Positions 46,321 to 55,345 of a stretch of DNA of 64,000 bases are shown here, piece after piece (positions within the stretch are counted from its first letter, which is position 1; every line of letters starts with the position of its first letter). The notes beneath the pieces are model-generated. The model had not been told where the DNA came from, made no database searches, and saw only the letters and a list, made by a program, of their open reading frames with translations. The DNA lies in assembly GCF_011764425.1 (NCBI RefSeq), contig NZ_BLPF01000004.1:942001-1006000 (forward strand), in the 5' to 3' direction. The position numbers and the translations under genes are program-made. The DNA comes from Phytohabitans houttuyneae. Its GTDB lineage: Bacteria > Actinomycetota > Actinomycetes > Mycobacteriales > Micromonosporaceae.

Positions 46321-46334
46321 GCCCTGAGCAGGGC
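46321..46334 (+). terminator. Short hairpin after the CDF gene
   Basis: GCCCTG-ag-CAGGGC, a perfect 6-bp stem with a 2-nt loop, 6 bp after the CDF stop. It is weak alone but is placed where a terminator is expected, before the riboswitch. Confidence 0.35.
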
Positions 46335-46380
46335 GTACTTGATTCGTCACGATCGGTGCAACAGTGTGCACATCGATGGA

Positions 46381-46553
46381 AAGCCGCTATTCTCGGCTCC
46401 GGCCAATACCCGGCGGCGCCCCCGGCGCAGGTGTTGGCCGCCGCCGAGTCGCCTTCGGGCGAGCCGGGGAACCACCGATCCACTGGGGTGAATCCGCGAC
46501 AGCGGTAGGGAGACTTCCGTCCCGAACCCGTCAGCTAACTCGGTAGGCGGCTG
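46381..46553 (+). promoter_or_regulatory. ydaO-yuaA (cyclic di-AMP) riboswitch
   Basis: The leader holds the class hallmarks in order: GCCGGGGAACCA, GGGGTGAATCC, TAGGGAGACTTCCGTCCCGA, ACCCGTCAGCTAACTCGGTA and GGCGG. The ends close as AGCCGC (46382-46387) with GCGGCT (46547-46552). It ends 17 nt before the start of the secreted peptidase-like gene. In actinobacteria this riboswitch typically governs cell-wall hydrolases such as Rpf and NlpC/P60, and high c-di-AMP turns them off. Confidence 0.88.
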
Positions 46554-46569
46554 ACTGGAAGGATGGTTG

Positions 46570-47577
46570 ATGGCTCATGCCCGCAGCCGGGTCAGCCTCG
46601 TCGCGGTGCTTCTCGCCGCGGCGTTCGCGCTGATCGGCATACCAGCGGAGCCGGCGGCCGCCGCACCCACCGACGACGAGGGCGGCACCGCCACCCTGCG
46701 CGAGCAGCTCGAAGCGGCCACCAAGGGTTTCCTCGCGGCGCAGAACACCCTGAACAAGTCCAAGAAGCGGCAGCAGGAGCTGACCACTCAACTGGCCCAG
46801 CTCGAGCGCGACCTGGTCGTCAAGAGCGAGGTGATCGGCGAGGTGGCCAACGTGGCGTACCGCCGCGGCCGGCTCGGCCCGATCTCCGCGATGCTCAACA
46901 GCTCCTCGCCCGAGGGCTTCATCGACCGCGCCGCGGCACTTGACGCGGTGGCCGCGACCGAGGACAAGAAGCTGCGCGACCTGCTCGACACCAAGGACCA
47001 GGCGGCCCGCGCCAAGCTCGCGCTCGACGGCGAGATCCGCGAGCAGCAGAAACAGGTCCAGGTCATGGCCGCCCGCAAGAAACAGGCGGAGACCGCCCTG
47101 AAGAACGCCGGCGGCGGCGAGGACGCCAGCGGGCCACCGAGCGGCAGCGGCAGTTCGGCCACCGCCGCGGGGTTCTCCGGCGGTTCGGGCTGCTCCATCC
47201 GCCCGGATCCGACCTCGAAGAAGGGCTGCATCACGCCGCGCACGCTGCACGCGGTGCGGCAGGCACAGGGGGCGGGGTTCAAGATTTTCGTCTCCTGCTA
47301 CCGCGACGGTTCGTCGGGTGAGCACCCGCTCGGTCGCGGCTGCGACTTCGCGGTCAGCTCAAGCGACATCTTCGGCGGTACGGCCTCGGGTTCGGCCAAG
47401 ACGTACGGCAACAACCTGTCCAACTTCTTCATCAAGAACTCAAGCCGGCTCGGCGTGCTGTACGTCATCTGGTTCCGCCAGATCTGGCTGCCCAGCAGCG
47501 GCTGGAAGTCGTACAGCGGCTGTTGCGGGCCGAGCGAGCTGCACACGAACCACGTGCACCTGTCGATGATCGCGTAA
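46570..47577 (+). CDS. Secreted coiled-coil protein with peptidase-like C-terminal domain
   Basis: A 335-aa exported protein. Signal peptide residues 1-35 (VAVLLAAAFALIGIPAEPAA), then a coiled coil of about 140 residues (SKKRQQELTTQLAQLERDLV and later helices) as in NlpC/P60 or M23 wall hydrolases, a Gly/Ser linker, and a C-terminal domain with FVSCYRDGSSGEHPLGRGCD and HTNHVHLSM. The His-x-x-Gly-x-x-Cys-Asp and His-Val-His pattern resembles the ARB_07466-type D,D-peptidase-like zinc fold. A c-di-AMP riboswitch in its leader supports a role in wall remodelling. Confidence 0.82.
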   Translation: MAHARSRVSLVAVLLAAAFALIGIPAEPAAAAPTDDEGGTATLREQLEAATKGFLAAQNTLNKSKKRQQELTTQLAQLERDLVVKSEVIGEVANVAYRRGRLGPISAMLNSSSPEGFIDRAAALDAVAATEDKKLRDLLDTKDQAARAKLALDGEIREQQKQVQVMAARKKQAETALKNAGGGEDASGPPSGSGSSATAAGFSGGSGCSIRPDPTSKKGCITPRTLHAVRQAQGAGFKIFVSCYRDGSSGEHPLGRGCDFAVSSSDIFGGTASGSAKTYGNNLSNFFIKNSSRLGVLYVIWFRQIWLPSSGWKSYSGCCGPSELHTNHVHLSMIA

Positions 47578-47713
47578 AAGTGCGTTGACGGGCTCGATCA
47601 TGGGGTGGCACGGTTGCCCCATGGTCGAGCCCACACGCCACCCCGCTTGACGCCTCGCCAGCACCACCAGCATCACCTGGCGCCTCTGCGCCCTGCGCGC
47701 CTGCACCGAGGGC

Positions 47714-48823
47714 GTGCTCCTCTACCCGGTCTACGCGCTGCTGTTCGCCGACGCCGGGCTGAGCACCGGGCAGATCTCGTCGCTGTTCGTCATCTGGTCG
47801 GTCGTCAGCTTCACGCTTGAGATCCCGTCCGGGGCGCTCGCGGACGCGTACTCGCGCCGCCGCCTCGTCGCCATCGCCGCCGTGCTCCGGGCCGCCGGTT
47901 TCGCGCTCTGGACCTTCTTCCCCTCGTACCCGGCCTTCGCCGCCGGGTTCGTGCTGTGGGGCGCGTCGAGCGCGATGACCTCCGGCAGCGTCGAGGCGCT
48001 CGTATACGACGAGCTCGCCGCCGCGGATGCCACCGACCGGTACGTGCGCACCGTGGGGCTGGCACAGACCACCGCGCTTGTCGCCGAGCTGGCCGCGATG
48101 GCCCTTGCCACCCCCGCGTTCCTGCTCGGCGGGTACACGCTGGTCGGCGTCGCCAGCGTCGCCGTGTCCCTCGCCGCCGTGCCGATCGCGCTGTCGTTTC
48201 CGGAGGCGCCGCGGGCCGAGGAGACCGGCGGCGGCAGCTACCTCAAGACACTGCGGGCCGGGCTCGCCGAGGTGCGCGCCAACCGGACCGTGAGCCGGGC
48301 GGTCGTGCTCTACGCGGCGGTCACCGGCCTGGGCGCGATCGACGAGTACGTGCCGATCCTCGCCCGCGACATGGGCGCGCCGACCTCGCTCGTGCCGCTG
48401 CTGTTCGTGCTGCCGGTCGCGGCGATGGCCGTCGCCAGCGCGCTGGCCGAGCGGTGGGCGCACCTCTCCGCGGCCCGGCTCGCCGCGGCGGTGGCGGTCG
48501 GCGGGGTGCTGCTGGCCGCCGGTGCCAACGCCGGCAGCCCGGCCGGCATGGTCGCGGTCGCGCTCTGCTTCGCGGTACTGGAGCTCTTCGACATCCTCAC
48601 CGAGGCGCGGATCCAGGACGCGATCACCGGACCTGCGCGGGCCACGGTGCTGTCGGTCGCCGGGTTCGGGCAGGAGGTGGCGGCGCTCGCCGTCTACGCC
48701 GGCTTCGGGCTCGGCTCGGCCGTCCTTCCGGTACCGGTGATGCTCGCGCTCGTGGGCGTGCCGCTCGTGCTCTCGGGCCTCGTGACGCGTCGGTGGCTGC
48801 CGCCGGCGCGCAGTTCGTCCTGA
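47714..48823 (+). CDS. MFS transporter with damaged or unclear N terminus
   Basis: A 369-aa membrane protein. VVSFTLEIPSGALADAYSRR is the MFS loop 2-3 motif, and about 11 helices follow (FALWTFFPSYPAFAAGFVLW, AVSLAAVPIALSF and others). The family-like reading continues upstream of GTG 47714 (TSITWRLCALRACTEGVLLY), so the first helix probably starts earlier, but no start codon precedes it before an in-frame TGA at 47647-47649; ATG 47622 lies beyond that stop in the same frame. Either the gene has a nonsense or indel mutation at its start or it uses a rare start codon. The substrate is unknown. Confidence 0.72.
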   Translation: MLLYPVYALLFADAGLSTGQISSLFVIWSVVSFTLEIPSGALADAYSRRRLVAIAAVLRAAGFALWTFFPSYPAFAAGFVLWGASSAMTSGSVEALVYDELAAADATDRYVRTVGLAQTTALVAELAAMALATPAFLLGGYTLVGVASVAVSLAAVPIALSFPEAPRAEETGGGSYLKTLRAGLAEVRANRTVSRAVVLYAAVTGLGAIDEYVPILARDMGAPTSLVPLLFVLPVAAMAVASALAERWAHLSAARLAAAVAVGGVLLAAGANAGSPAGMVAVALCFAVLELFDILTEARIQDAITGPARATVLSVAGFGQEVAALAVYAGFGLGSAVLPVPVMLALVGVPLVLSGLVTRRWLPPARSSS

Positions 48824-48835
48824 TAGCGTGCGGGC

Positions 48836-49801
48836 GTGGCAGCACCCGAGCCGGCACTCTCCGTGGTCGTGCCGATCTACAACGAGGAGTCGGTGCTGCC
48901 GCTGCTCGTGGCCCGGCTGCGCGGTGTGCTCGACGCGCTCGGCGAGCCGTACGAGGTGGTCGCCGTCGACGACGGCAGCACCGACCACACCGCCGTCGCG
49001 CTGCTCGCCGCGCGCCGCCAGTGGCCACAGCTGCGCGTGCTGCGGCTGCGCCGCAACAGCGGACATCAGCCGGCACTGCTCGCGGGCCTCATGCGGGCCC
49101 GCGGCGCCCACGTGGTCAGCATCGACGCCGACCTGCAGGACCCGCCGGAGACCATCGCCGAGATGTTGCGGCTCGCGCGGGAGGAAGATCTCGACATTGT
49201 GTACGGGGTACGCGCCGACCGCCGCGCGGACACCGCTTTCAAGCGGTGGACCGCAAGCGTGTACTACCGGTTGATGCGCCGCATCGTCGGCAACGACGTG
49301 CCCGCACACGCGGGCGACTTCCGGCTGCTGAGCCGGGCGGCGGTGGAGGCGCTGCGCGAGCTGCCCGAGCGCGCGCCGGTGCTGCGGCTCGTGGTGCCGT
49401 GGCTGGGCTTTCCGAGCGGGGAGGTGACGTTCGAGCGGGGCGAGCGCGCGGCCGGGCGCACCAAGTACCCGCTGTCCCGCATGATCGCGCTCGCCGCCGA
49501 CAGCGTCACCAGCTTCTCCGCCGCGCCGCTGCGGGTGGCCACCTGGCTGGGACTGGCCGGCGTCGCGGTGTGCGGCGTGCTTGTCGTGGTCGCCGTTGTC
49601 GCGTTCTTCCTCGGCGCCACCGTCTCCGGCTGGCCGTCGCTCTACGTCGCGATCCTCTTCCTCGGCGCGGTGCAGCTGCTCTGTCTCGGGCTGCTCGGCG
49701 AGTACGTGGCGCGCATCTACACGGCCGTGCAGGCGCGCCCGCCGTACTACGTGGCCGAGGACTCCGACGCAACCGCGTCCATTGTGGACAGCTACCGGTG
49801 A
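48836..49801 (+). CDS. GT2 polyprenyl-phosphate glycosyltransferase (GtrB/DPM1-like)
   Basis: A 321-aa enzyme. The GT2 domain (about residues 8-165) has LSVVVPIYNEESVLPLLVAR, VVAVDDGSTDHTA and VVSIDADLQDPPETI, the DXD-like metal site. Two C-terminal helices (LGLAGVAVCGVLVVVAVVAF and SLYVAILFLGAVQLLCLGLL) mark the GtrB type, which loads a sugar on polyprenyl phosphate at the membrane. The start is GTG 48836. Its stop overlaps the next gene's GTG start (GTGA), so the lipid-linked sugar is probably used by, or made with, that membrane protein. Confidence 0.9.
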   Translation: MAAPEPALSVVVPIYNEESVLPLLVARLRGVLDALGEPYEVVAVDDGSTDHTAVALLAARRQWPQLRVLRLRRNSGHQPALLAGLMRARGAHVVSIDADLQDPPETIAEMLRLAREEDLDIVYGVRADRRADTAFKRWTASVYYRLMRRIVGNDVPAHAGDFRLLSRAAVEALRELPERAPVLRLVVPWLGFPSGEVTFERGERAAGRTKYPLSRMIALAADSVTSFSAAPLRVATWLGLAGVAVCGVLVVVAVVAFFLGATVSGWPSLYVAILFLGAVQLLCLGLLGEYVARIYTAVQARPPYYVAEDSDATASIVDSYR

Positions 49802-51989
49802 CCGCGACCGCGAGTCGCTCGGCGGGCACCGCCGGCGCGGCGGGACGGCCGTCGCCGGTAGCAGAAAATGTGCGGCGCTGGACCCCTGCGGCGGTGGCCT
49901 TCGCGGTGGTGGCCGCGGCCCTGCTTTCGACCGGGACGCCGCTGCTGGATGTGTTGCGGTACACGGCGTACGCGGCGCTGGCGGTGGTGCTGCCCGGCAC
50001 GCTTGTCTACCGGGCGCTGCGCCGCACGCCGCACACGCTCGTCGAAGACCTGGCGATGGGCGCGGCGGTCGGGCTGGTGCTGGAGCTGGCGGCGTGGTTC
50101 GCGTTCGTGTCGGCCGGCGCCGAGCGGTGGCTGTGGGTGTGGCCCGCGGCCGTGATCGCGGCGTTCCTCGCGGTGCCGGCGCTGCGGCGGCACTGGGTCG
50201 TGCGCGGCTACACGCCGGTGCCGGCGGGGTGGGCGTGGGCGGTGACCGCCGTGCTCGCGGGCTTCACCGCCTACCTGTGGGACTCGTTCCTGCGGCGCAA
50301 CCCGATCCTGCCCACGACCGAGGGGCAGGCGCAGTACATCGACCTGTCGTTCCAGATGTCGATCGCCGGCGCGGCCAAGCACCAGGCGCCGCTCGACGTG
50401 CCGCAGGTGGCGGGGAGCCGCTGCACTACCACTGGTTCGGCTTCGCGCACATGGGCGCCGCGTCACTGGTCAGCGGCGTCGACCTGCCGACCGTCTTCCT
50501 GCGCCTCGCGGTGCCGGCGCTGTGCGCGCTGGCCGTCGTGCTCGTCGCGGTGGTGGGGTGGCGGGTCAGCCGCCGGCCGTACGTGGGTGTGGGCGCCGCG
50601 GTGCTGATGTTCACGATCGGCGAGTTCGGCTACGAAAACGGGATCCGGCAGCTGTTCGGCACGCAGGCGACGTTCATCGTGTGGGGCAGCCCGTCGATGA
50701 CGTACAGCTGGGTGCTGCTCCTGCCGCTGATCGCCGTGCTCGTGTCGATCGTGCGCGGTTCACCCTCGCACGGGACGTGGGTGCTCGCCGGGCTCTTCCT
50801 CGCCGGCTCGACAGGTGCGAAGGCGAGCTCGATCCCGGTGGCCGCGGGCGCGCTGGGCGTCACCGCGCTCGTGCTCTTCCTGACCCGGCGGCGGCTGCCG
50901 TGGGCGGTGCTCGCCGCGCTCGGCCTGGCGGTGGTGGCGCAGCTGTTCGCGACCGCGATCCTGTTCGCGTTCGAGAGCCACGGCGTGACCGTGCGGCCGT
51001 TCTCCGGCCTCGAGCCGTACACCGCGGGCGCCGCCTCCTGGGTCCTCGCGTTCGTCGCCTTCCTGCTCAACATGCAGCTGCGCCTGGCCGGCATGGTCGC
51101 GCTGGTGTGGAAACAGCGGCTGCGGCTCGCGCCCGAGCAGGTGTTCCTGCTCGGCGGTGCGGTCGTCGGGCCGGTCCTCTACCTGGCGACCGCGCATCCG
51201 GGCAGCAGCAACCAGTACTTCGTGCGGGCCGCCTTCGCCTTCGGCGTGATCCTGTCGGCGTGGGGCTGGGCGCTCGTCGGTGCGCGGGTGGCTTTCGGCG
51301 TCGGGCTCGCGGTGCTGCTGTGCGCCGTGCAGCTCATCGCCGGACCCGCCAAGGTGGTCTGGGACCCGCCCTACGATCCGCTGCGGCCGCTGCTCTACTG
51401 GGCGTTCGCGCTGGCGCTGGTGTTCGCGATCCTGGCGCTGGTGTGGCGCGGGCGGTTCGGTGCCGTGCTGCTGACCGGCGTCCTCGTGGCGGGCGCGCCG
51501 GGCCTGGTGATGGACGCCGCGGCCGCGCACCGGTACCCCAACGGCGGCGCGTACGCGGTGACCGCCCTGCCCGCCTCCCGCGTCGAGGCGGCCCGCTGGG
51601 TGCACGACCACAGCGGGCCGGACGACGTGGTGGCCACCAACGCGCACTGCCAGGGCGTGCCGGAGGACGGGTTGTGTGACGCGCGGTCGTTCTGGCTCAG
51701 CGCGTACACCGAGCGGTCGGTGCTGGTGGAGGGCTGGGCGTTCACGCCGCGGATGGTGGGGCTGCCGCGCGGGCCGTACGAGCCGTTCTGGGACCCGGCC
51801 CTGCTGGCGGCCAACGACGCCGCGTTCTACACGCCGACACCGGGCGGGCTCGACGCGCTGCGGGCGCGCGGGGTGCGGTGGCTGGTGGTCGACCGTGACG
51901 TCCAGCCGGAGTCGCCGGACCTGGCCGGACTGGCCACACTCCGTTTCGAGAACACGCGGATGGCGGTGTACGCGCTGCCTGCTCGCTGA
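49798..51989 (+). pseudogene. Large membrane glycosyltransferase-like protein, interrupted by a one-base deletion
   Basis: From GTG 49798 one frame reads through VTATASRSAGTAG, several helices (AVAFAVVAAALLSTGTPLLD, VGLVLELAAWFAFVSAGAE) and YIDLSFQMSIAGAAKHQAP to LDVPQVAG. At about 50411 the sense reading jumps to another frame: EPLHYHWFGFAHMGAASLVS and on to the stop at 51989, about 10 more helices and a soluble tail (VEAARWVHDHSGPDDVVATN). Adding one G to the GGGG run near 50411-50414 restores VAGEPLHYHWFG exactly. The total would be about 730 aa. It is either a true frameshift or a sequencing error. The plan (GT-C-like multi-helix plus soluble tail) and the GtrB-type neighbour suggest a transferase that uses polyprenyl-linked sugar. 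Confidence 0.75.
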
Positions 51990-52118
51990 TCTTGCTTCGG
52001 TCGTGGTGTTGTCGGCCTCTGTGTTTGCGTTGATCATGGGGTCGTCGGCCTTGAGTTCGTGTTGATCATGGTGTCTGCGGCGGCTTTTGTCGGTCGGAGT
52101 GGATACCGTCTAGGCGTC
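51990..52118 (+). repeat. Short degenerate GATCATGG repeats
   Basis: Two copies of GTTGATCATGGKGTC (about 52030 and 52062) with a third, weaker trace upstream (GTCGTGGTGTTGTCGGCC near 52000) fill the gap before the AAA ATPase gene. This type of repeat is common in Micromonosporaceae intergenic DNA. Confidence 0.5.
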
Positions 52119-55100
52119 ATGGGCCGGAGCCGGGAGATCATCGGGCGGGAGCACCCCGCGGGGCAGCTGCGCGCCGAGGTCGCCCGCGCGACCGACAGCC
52201 ACGGTGGCCTCGTGCTGGTCACCGGCGAGGCCGGCATCGGCAAGACGACGCTGGTCACCGGTGCCGCCGACGAGGCGCGGGCGCGCGGTGCCCTGGTGCT
52301 CGGCGGTGCCTGCTGGGATTCGGACAGCGCACCCGGCTACTGGCCGTGGGTGCAGGTCCTGCGCGCCCTGCGCCGCGGCGTGACCGCCGAGGAGTGGGCG
52401 GCGGCCGAGGAGGTCGGCGGCGCGGGCCTGTCGGTGCTGCTCGGCGACCGGGCCGGCGGTGACCCGATCGCGAGCTTCGAGATGTACGACGCGGTCACGA
52501 CCGCGCTCGTCACGATCTCGCACCACCGGCCGGTCGTCGTGGTCCTCGACGACCTGCACTGGGCCGACACCGCCTCGCTGCGGCTGCTCGAGTTCGTGGC
52601 CCAGCACACCTGGTTCGAGCGCCTGCTGGTCGTCGGGACGTACCGCGACGTCGAGGTCGACACCGCCGACCACCCGCTGCGCCCGCTGATGGCGCCCCTT
52701 GTCGCCAAGGCCACGACGATCACGCTGACCGGGTTGGAGCGTGACGAGGTGGGCGCGCTCATCGCCCGCACCGCCGGGCACGACCCGGATCCCGAGCTTG
52801 TCACCGAGGTGCACCTGCGCACCGGCGGCAACCCGTTCTTCGTCGAGCAGACCGCGCGGCTGTGGCGCAGCGGCGGCGCGGTAAGCGCGATCGCGCCGGG
52901 CGTGCGCGATGCCGTGCGCCGCCGCCTGTCCCTGCTGCCCGGCGCGGTCAGCCAGCTGCTCACCGCGGCCGCCGTGCTGGGGCGCGAGTTTCACCGGCAG
53001 GTGCTGGCCGCCACGTACACCGCGCCGGTGCCCGAGGTCGACCGGCTGCTCGACCAGGCGATGGTGGCGCGGCTCGTGGTGGCGCTGGGCGAGGGGCGGT
53101 TCGCGTTCGCGCACGACCTGGTCCGTGAGACGCTGTACGACGCGCTCGACCCGGCGCGGCGGCGGCGGTTGCACGCCTCCGTCGTGCGGCTGCTCGGCCG
53201 CGACCTGCTCGCCCCCGGCGACCTCGCCCGCCACGCCTGGCTGGCCGGTGACGACGTCGAGCCCGACCAGGCCGTCGACCTGCTCCTGCGGGCCGCCCGC
53301 GACGCCGGGAGCCGGCTCGCGATGGAGGAGTGCGTGGGGCACCACCGCCGGGCGTACGAGCGGTCCGCGCCACTGCGCCACCGCCGGGTCACGGTCGGCC
53401 TCGAGCTGGTCCGCGAGCTGCGCCACGGCGGCGAGCACGACGAGGCGGCACGGGTCTTCGCGGAGGCGATCGGGATCGCCCGCGAGCTGGGCGATCCCGA
53501 GCTGCTGGCACGGGCCGCGCTCACCGACTTCTGGTACCAGCGTCCCGCCGAGCGCCCGGGGTTGCTCCGGGAGGCGTATGCGCTGGTGGCCGGCCACGAG
53601 TGGGAGGGCGGCGACGAGCGGGACGGCGGCGACGAAGGGCTCACCCGCGACCTGGCCAGCCGCACGGTCGCGCTGGCGCGCGAGCGGGGGCAGGACGAGC
53701 TGCTGCGGTTTGCGCTCTGGGCCCGCCACGACGCGATCTGGGGGCCGGGCAGCGCCGACGAGCGGATTGAGATCACCGGGGAGCTGGTGCGGCTGGCCCG
53801 GCGTGGCGACGACAAGGGCGAGGCGTACTTCGCGGCTTCGTTCCGCTGGGTGGCGCTGCTGGAGCGGGGCGACCCGGCCTACCTCGACCAGTACGCGGAG
53901 TTCGTGGCGCTGGCCAGCAGCGAGGGCAAGCCGCGCTCCGTGTTCTCGTCGGCGGTCGACCAGACGATCATCGCCACGATCGGCGGTCGCTTCGCCGAGG
54001 CGGAGACGCTGCTGGAACGCGCGATCACCGGGTTCAGCGAGCACCACCAGCAGCACGACCACTTCGCGTACATGATGGGGCATCTGCGCTGGTCGCTGTA
54101 CCAGCTCCAGGGCCGGCACGAAGAGCTGGCCGCGCTGCACAGCACGCTCGACGCGCAGCACCCGCACGGCACGCTGCTCGCCGCGGTCACCGCCGCGGCG
54201 GCCGGCGACGCACAGGCCGCGCGGCGGCTGCTGCCGGAGAGATCCCCGCGCATGTACGAGGCGCTGTGGCTGCGCGCCCAGGCTCAGATCGCGGCCATCG
54301 CGGGCGACCTGGAGCTGCTCGCGCGTGCGCGGGCGTCGCTGTTGCCGTTCGCGGGGCAGTGGCTGGTCTCGCTCTACGGCTGCGACGTCAGCGGCCCGGT
54401 CGACCTGTGGCTCGGCGCGCTCGACGCCGCGGAGGGCCGCTGGGACGACGCGGTGCGCCGGCTCACCGCCGCCGCCGAGTCGGCCGACCGCCTTGGCGCC
54501 CGCGCGTGGGCGATCGAGGCCCGCGCCCGGCTCGCGTCGGCCATTCACGCCCGCGGCGACGTCCCGGAGGCCACCGCCCTGCGGCGGGAGGTCGAGGCGG
54601 CGGCCGCGGAGATCGGCATGCGGATGGCCGGTGCCGTCACGCCGGCGCCGCGCGCGGACAGCGAGTTTCGCCTCGACGGCGCGGTGTGGGTGCTCGGGTT
54701 CGGCGGCCAGCAGGTGCACATGCCCGACGCGAAAGGCCTGCGCGACCTGCACCTCCTGCTCGGCGTGCCGGGCCGCGACGTCCCGGCCGTCGAGCTGCTC
54801 AGCCCCGAGGGCGGCGCCGTGGTGGTGGCCGCCCACCGGATGGGCGGCGACCCGGTGCTCGACGAGGAGGCCAAGTCGCGGTACAAGCAGCGCCTCGTGT
54901 GGCTCGACGACGAGATCGACCGCGCCGCCGCCGGTGGCTCCCCGTCGCGGGTGGACGCGCTCGACCGCGAGCGCAAGGCGCTGATCGACGAGCTGCGCGC
55001 CGCCGCCGGGCTGGGCGGGCGCACCCGCCGCCTCGGTGACGAGGCCGAGCGCGCCCGCAAGACGGTCACCGCCCGCATCCGCGACACGCTGCGCCGCCTG

Positions 55101-55202
55101 GACGAGAGCCACCCGGAGCTCGCCGCCCACCTGCGCGCCACGGTCTCGACGGGCGCGACCTGCCGCTACGACCCATCGCCGGGTGTCACCTGGCGCTTGT
55201 GA
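52119..55202 (+). CDS. Large AAA/STAND-type ATPase without LuxR HTH
   Basis: A 1027-aa protein starting at ATG 52119 (MGRSREIIGREHPAGQLRAE). The AAA_16-type NTPase at residues about 5-300 has Walker A VLVTGEAGIGKTTLVTGA and Walker B VVVVLDDLHWAD, with AVLGREFHRQVL and AFAHDLVRETLYDAL further on. A helical TPR-like region covers about 400-850. The last 180 residues (VLGFGGQQVHMPDAKGLRDL, then RYKQRLVWLDDEIDRA and LGDEAERARKTVTARIRDTL) are a conserved domain seen in such ATPases, in place of the usual LuxR-type DNA-binding domain. It is probably a signalling ATPase; the trigger and output are unknown. Confidence 0.85.
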   Translation: MGRSREIIGREHPAGQLRAEVARATDSHGGLVLVTGEAGIGKTTLVTGAADEARARGALVLGGACWDSDSAPGYWPWVQVLRALRRGVTAEEWAAAEEVGGAGLSVLLGDRAGGDPIASFEMYDAVTTALVTISHHRPVVVVLDDLHWADTASLRLLEFVAQHTWFERLLVVGTYRDVEVDTADHPLRPLMAPLVAKATTITLTGLERDEVGALIARTAGHDPDPELVTEVHLRTGGNPFFVEQTARLWRSGGAVSAIAPGVRDAVRRRLSLLPGAVSQLLTAAAVLGREFHRQVLAATYTAPVPEVDRLLDQAMVARLVVALGEGRFAFAHDLVRETLYDALDPARRRRLHASVVRLLGRDLLAPGDLARHAWLAGDDVEPDQAVDLLLRAARDAGSRLAMEECVGHHRRAYERSAPLRHRRVTVGLELVRELRHGGEHDEAARVFAEAIGIARELGDPELLARAALTDFWYQRPAERPGLLREAYALVAGHEWEGGDERDGGDEGLTRDLASRTVALARERGQDELLRFALWARHDAIWGPGSADERIEITGELVRLARRGDDKGEAYFAASFRWVALLERGDPAYLDQYAEFVALASSEGKPRSVFSSAVDQTIIATIGGRFAEAETLLERAITGFSEHHQQHDHFAYMMGHLRWSLYQLQGRHEELAALHSTLDAQHPHGTLLAAVTAAAAGDAQAARRLLPERSPRMYEALWLRAQAQIAAIAGDLELLARARASLLPFAGQWLVSLYGCDVSGPVDLWLGALDAAEGRWDDAVRRLTAAAESADRLGARAWAIEARARLASAIHARGDVPEATALRREVEAAAAEIGMRMAGAVTPAPRADSEFRLDGAVWVLGFGGQQVHMPDAKGLRDLHLLLGVPGRDVPAVELLSPEGGAVVVAAHRMGGDPVLDEEAKSRYKQRLVWLDDEIDRAAAGGSPSRVDALDRERKALIDELRAAAGLGGRTRRLGDEAERARKTVTARIRDTLRRLDESHPELAAHLRATVSTGATCRYDPSPGVTWRL

Positions 55203-55345
55203 CCCCCGCCCGACCCCTCCGGCGGCCGTCGCCTGGCGCTGTCCTGCCTGCGCTCGCTCTGGCGAGCAGGCTCTCACAGAGCTCGGCGAGCCGCTCGGGT
55301 CTCGATCTGGGCGCAGCGAGGCGCCGGACCCCTAAGGTGTACGGC

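Noticed and set aside
52110-55277. 1055-aa open frame opposite the AAA ATPase
   Set aside because: Arg/Gly/Gln-rich mirror of the ATPase gene without any recognisable domain.
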